In this document: positions 61,813 to 64,000 of the stretch, one piece after another
How the letters are laid out: every line of letters starts with the position of its first letter
How positions within the stretch are numbered: the first letter of the stretch is position 1
Assembly (NCBI GenBank): GCA_036365455.1
Contig: JAWQUS010000030.1
Coordinates: 1,674,001 to 1,738,000 of the forward strand
DNA from: Macrosoma leucophasiata
Lineage: Eukaryota; Arthropoda; Insecta; Lepidoptera; Hedylidae
Length of the DNA: 64,000 nt
Direction of reading: 5' to 3'
The notes under the pieces: generated by a model
Told to the model about the DNA's origin: nothing
The model's database searches: none
What the model saw: the letters and a program-made list of their open reading frames with translations, nothing else
Made by a program: the position numbers and the translations under genes

Positions 61813-62285
61813 AGGAGATGTTGCGAGCTCGGCTCTGGTTCGTACACGTCCTCAAAAAATGGGTAAATTAAAGAAGAATCCGAAAAAAATACAATTAATT
61901 TATTCAAGAATATATTTTAGAGTTACAACCACATTTAATTTAAACGATTTTATCATTTTCAACTATGTTAAACATGGCGGCGATACAGCCGACACTTGGG
62001 ATCAATCGATTTCGATAGTATTTAGATACTATTTCTTTTTTCTCCAAGTACTATATAATCAAAATACAATTTAAAACATGAAAATGTCAAAATGACATCG
62101 CCCGCCATATTCGCCATGTTGGTTTTGAGTTGCAATTCTAACTGCAAATAATATTTTGTAACTGCAAACAAAGCTAAATAAGTGAAAATATGCAGTAAAA
62201 ACGTTTTTATATTGATTTTGCCTGTTAAATGATATTATGTACAATACATGGCCGGAGGTCCATACATTTTTGCAACATCTTCTTT
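61813..62285. mobile_element. MITE with ggagatgttgc ends (second copy)
   Basis: aaaggagatgttgcgagctc to tttgcaacatcttcttt. Colinear with 4472-4942, plus a short insertion (atcgatttcgatagtattta) near 62005. Confidence 0.8.
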
Positions 62286-62692
62286 AAGTAATTCAAAATA
62301 TTTTTTTTTATAAAAACCTTAACCAATCTCTCTCAAAATTAATAACTAAATAAATAAAGCAGTAATGTACATGAGTCAAAAAATCCACATCGTCGTGGTA
62401 CTCTTTACTTCCCAGAAGCCTGGTAGCATTGCTATGTTGAATGGTAATGCTAAAAAAAATTCTCTGACCGAGATATTGACCGGGAATCGGTCATAGGACC
62501 CCTGCGTAACAATGTTGACTTTCATCACTTTCAATGGTGAGTTGGTTAATAAAATATCAAGATATGAAAAGCAAAACGACATCCATTTGCTTATGCCAAC
62601 AGATTTTCTTATATATCACTCTATTTTCCTTAAGGAGGAGTCTTGCCCATACCAGTTTGAAGTGTTTGCCTACTCTATAAATCATATCACTT

Positions 62693-62862
62693 TTGACGAC
62701 CCGGTTAGTCCAGCGGTTAGGGTTCGATCCCCGCACCGGGACAAATATTTGTATGGCCTACAGATGTTTGTTTCGGGTCTGGGTGTTTGTGCATGTATTG
62801 TATGTGGACAACGGCACAGGTTTATACCTACCGTGGGGCTGTGAGTGAAAGCGTATATAAAA
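62693..62862 (+). mobile_element. SINE-D, head deleted between boxes
   Basis: acgacccggttagtccagcg (box A) joins almost directly to ggttcgatccccgcaccgg (box B); ends gtggggctgtgagtgaaagc. Confidence 0.8.
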
Positions 62863-63224
62863 AAAATAACAAAGGATAAATTGATTAAAATGTATCGCGG
62901 TGTGCGGCTTTAGGGATAGCAACTCATTTCCATTTTCTTCTCTAGTTTACTCGTATAGACCGCAGTATTTACTTACCATCCATGGGATCTGCATGCTTTT
63001 TTACCATTATCATACCGCGAAAAAAAAACACCATTAGTAAAATACAATTGCAAACACCAATTCTATGTACGGTTCTCTATAATTTCCGGCACAGGGTTTG
63101 ATTCAGACATGTTGTCGAAATAAAAGGCTTTTGAACTTCGAACAACTTATTTTAAATTGAAATAAAGGAAGTGACAATTACCTTGTTTCATTGCCGAAAT
63201 AAACCACCTTGACGAAACAGATTG
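62863..63224. other. Unassigned interval with SINE scraps
   Basis: tttcatttactcgta-type degenerate DNA. Scraps of SINE-A/B lie near 62970-63010 (ccatgggatctgcatgcttt) and 63063-63095 (ctctataatttccggcacag). Confidence 0.35.
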
Positions 63225-63502
63225 GTAGAGCTCCAGTGATGGAGCTCGCGGGTGTAGGCACCACCGCATTACCTAATATACTTGCCGCTAAATGGTAGTG
63301 TTCAGCACTATCATGCTCCGGTCAGGTGTCAATATACGGCCCTGTAATTTCCGGCACAGAGGCATAACATCTTAGGCCTTAGAAGTGGTAACGCATCTGC
63401 ATTTTGACCTCTGGTCATTGTGTGGGTGTCTATAGGGAGCAGTCATCACTTAACCTCAATGTAAACTGCATGCTTGTTTGCCATTTCAATTACTTAAAAA
63501 AA
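63225..63502 (+). mobile_element. SINE-A
   Basis: tggtagagctccagtgatgg to gccatttcaattacttaaaa. Confidence 0.85.
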
Positions 63503-63905
63503 ACTCCATGACATAAAAATAATTTATAGCTAATTATTAATGCAAATGCAGATGAAGTCGCGAGCAAAAGTCTAATAAATAATCTTATTAACAATACTAA
63601 TAAATACCTGAAACATTTGTCAGGATACAGGCAAGGTTCTAATTATTTTGTTTCAATTTATCGGCAAATTCTCCAAAGATAAGTTCTTACCCTTAAACAA
63701 AGGGCCCTCAGAGTGTTTGCGTTACTTGATTTATGGTTTTAATCCGGACCCAATACAACACGCCTGTCGCTCCCAAAGGCTTTGATTATTCAGGTTCAAA
63801 CGTACTCTCTTGACCCGGCTTTGTCTTATTAAACGTCAGTCTTGAAAGAAACCAGCTGGCTATATGAAAATATCGTTTTCGTATGTATTTGCGAGCTTCA
63901 CATAA
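63503..63905. other. Unassigned interval
   Basis: Nothing recognised. Confidence 0.4.
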
Positions 63906-63906
63906 A

Positions 63907-64000
63907 ACGTAACTTCACGCCTGTAATCCCCGAAGGGGTAGGCAGAGGTAAATGCATGCATTGAAGCATACATGCAAACACCCACGATTCGCCGGTTACG
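63907..64000 (-). mobile_element. SINE-C 3' part, cut by window end
   Basis: cgtaacttcacgcctgtaat to cacccacgattcgccggtta. Confidence 0.85.

Larger units (their letters stand above)
57563..62500 (+). repeat. Three ~0.7-kb tandem units, each invaded
   Basis: Unit starts: 57563 (ctttgatcacacacccgctg), 58253 and 61531. Shared blocks are actcgtcagtcacgtatttcc, attttttagtaaaatcgagc-like sequence, aaatccacatcg, gtctttcagccactcttttt and catcaagtcagttaacta. Unit 2 holds a SINE-A and the LINE; unit 3 holds a MITE. The unit's identity is unknown. Confidence 0.7.

Overview
The window is AT-rich nuclear DNA from a moth or butterfly (Lepidoptera). It has no bacterial-style gene packing. Coding sequence comes as short exons with GT/AG junctions, separated by introns of 1-13 kb, and the repeat families are types I know from Lepidoptera: Lep1-like Helitrons, the MITE with 'ggttccgt...ccggccaagtgcgag' ends, tRNA- and 5S-derived SINEs, RTE-like LINE tails with (cata)n ends, and BMC1-like short retroposons.

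One host gene can be supported. Eight plus-strand exons between 13204 and 48536 splice in a single consistent reading frame to the last 462 residues and the stop codon of a secreted-type CUB-domain protein of a cysteine-rich arthropod family. The signal-peptide exon was not found and should lie upstream of 13204, possibly outside the window. An acidic and very Trp-rich segment interrupts the second CUB region. The locus also carries a decayed copy of exon 4 (33577-33793), and a 72-bp x4 tandem repeat starts on exon 5's splice donor and looks built from a shrunken copy of that exon.

Almost everything else is mobile DNA. About 40 copies or fragments of a ~290-bp retroposon (called SINE-A/SINE-B here) lie in both orientations. 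Other families are a 5S rRNA-derived SINE (seven copies), two tRNA-derived SINEs (C and D), LINE fragments (8.9-10.4, 19.9-20.6, 37.5-38.3, 54.6-55.2 and 59.0-61.5 kb), Helitrons with textbook A|T junctions and CTAG ends, hAT elements with 8-bp target duplications, one Harbinger-like MITE with a TTA duplication, and several foldback MITEs.

The strongest candidate for something undescribed is a family of palindromic retroposons carrying tRNA-like sequences with Pol III-type T-runs (7471-8914, 15329-15984, 19290-19806, 37481-37961, 42790-43264, and an unflanked dimer at 47095-47716). Each is built of ~306-bp tandem units that turn back on themselves, and five of the six are flanked by 12-16 bp direct repeats visible in the window. 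No viral genes, CRISPR arrays, operons or conventional functional tRNA/rRNA genes were recognised.
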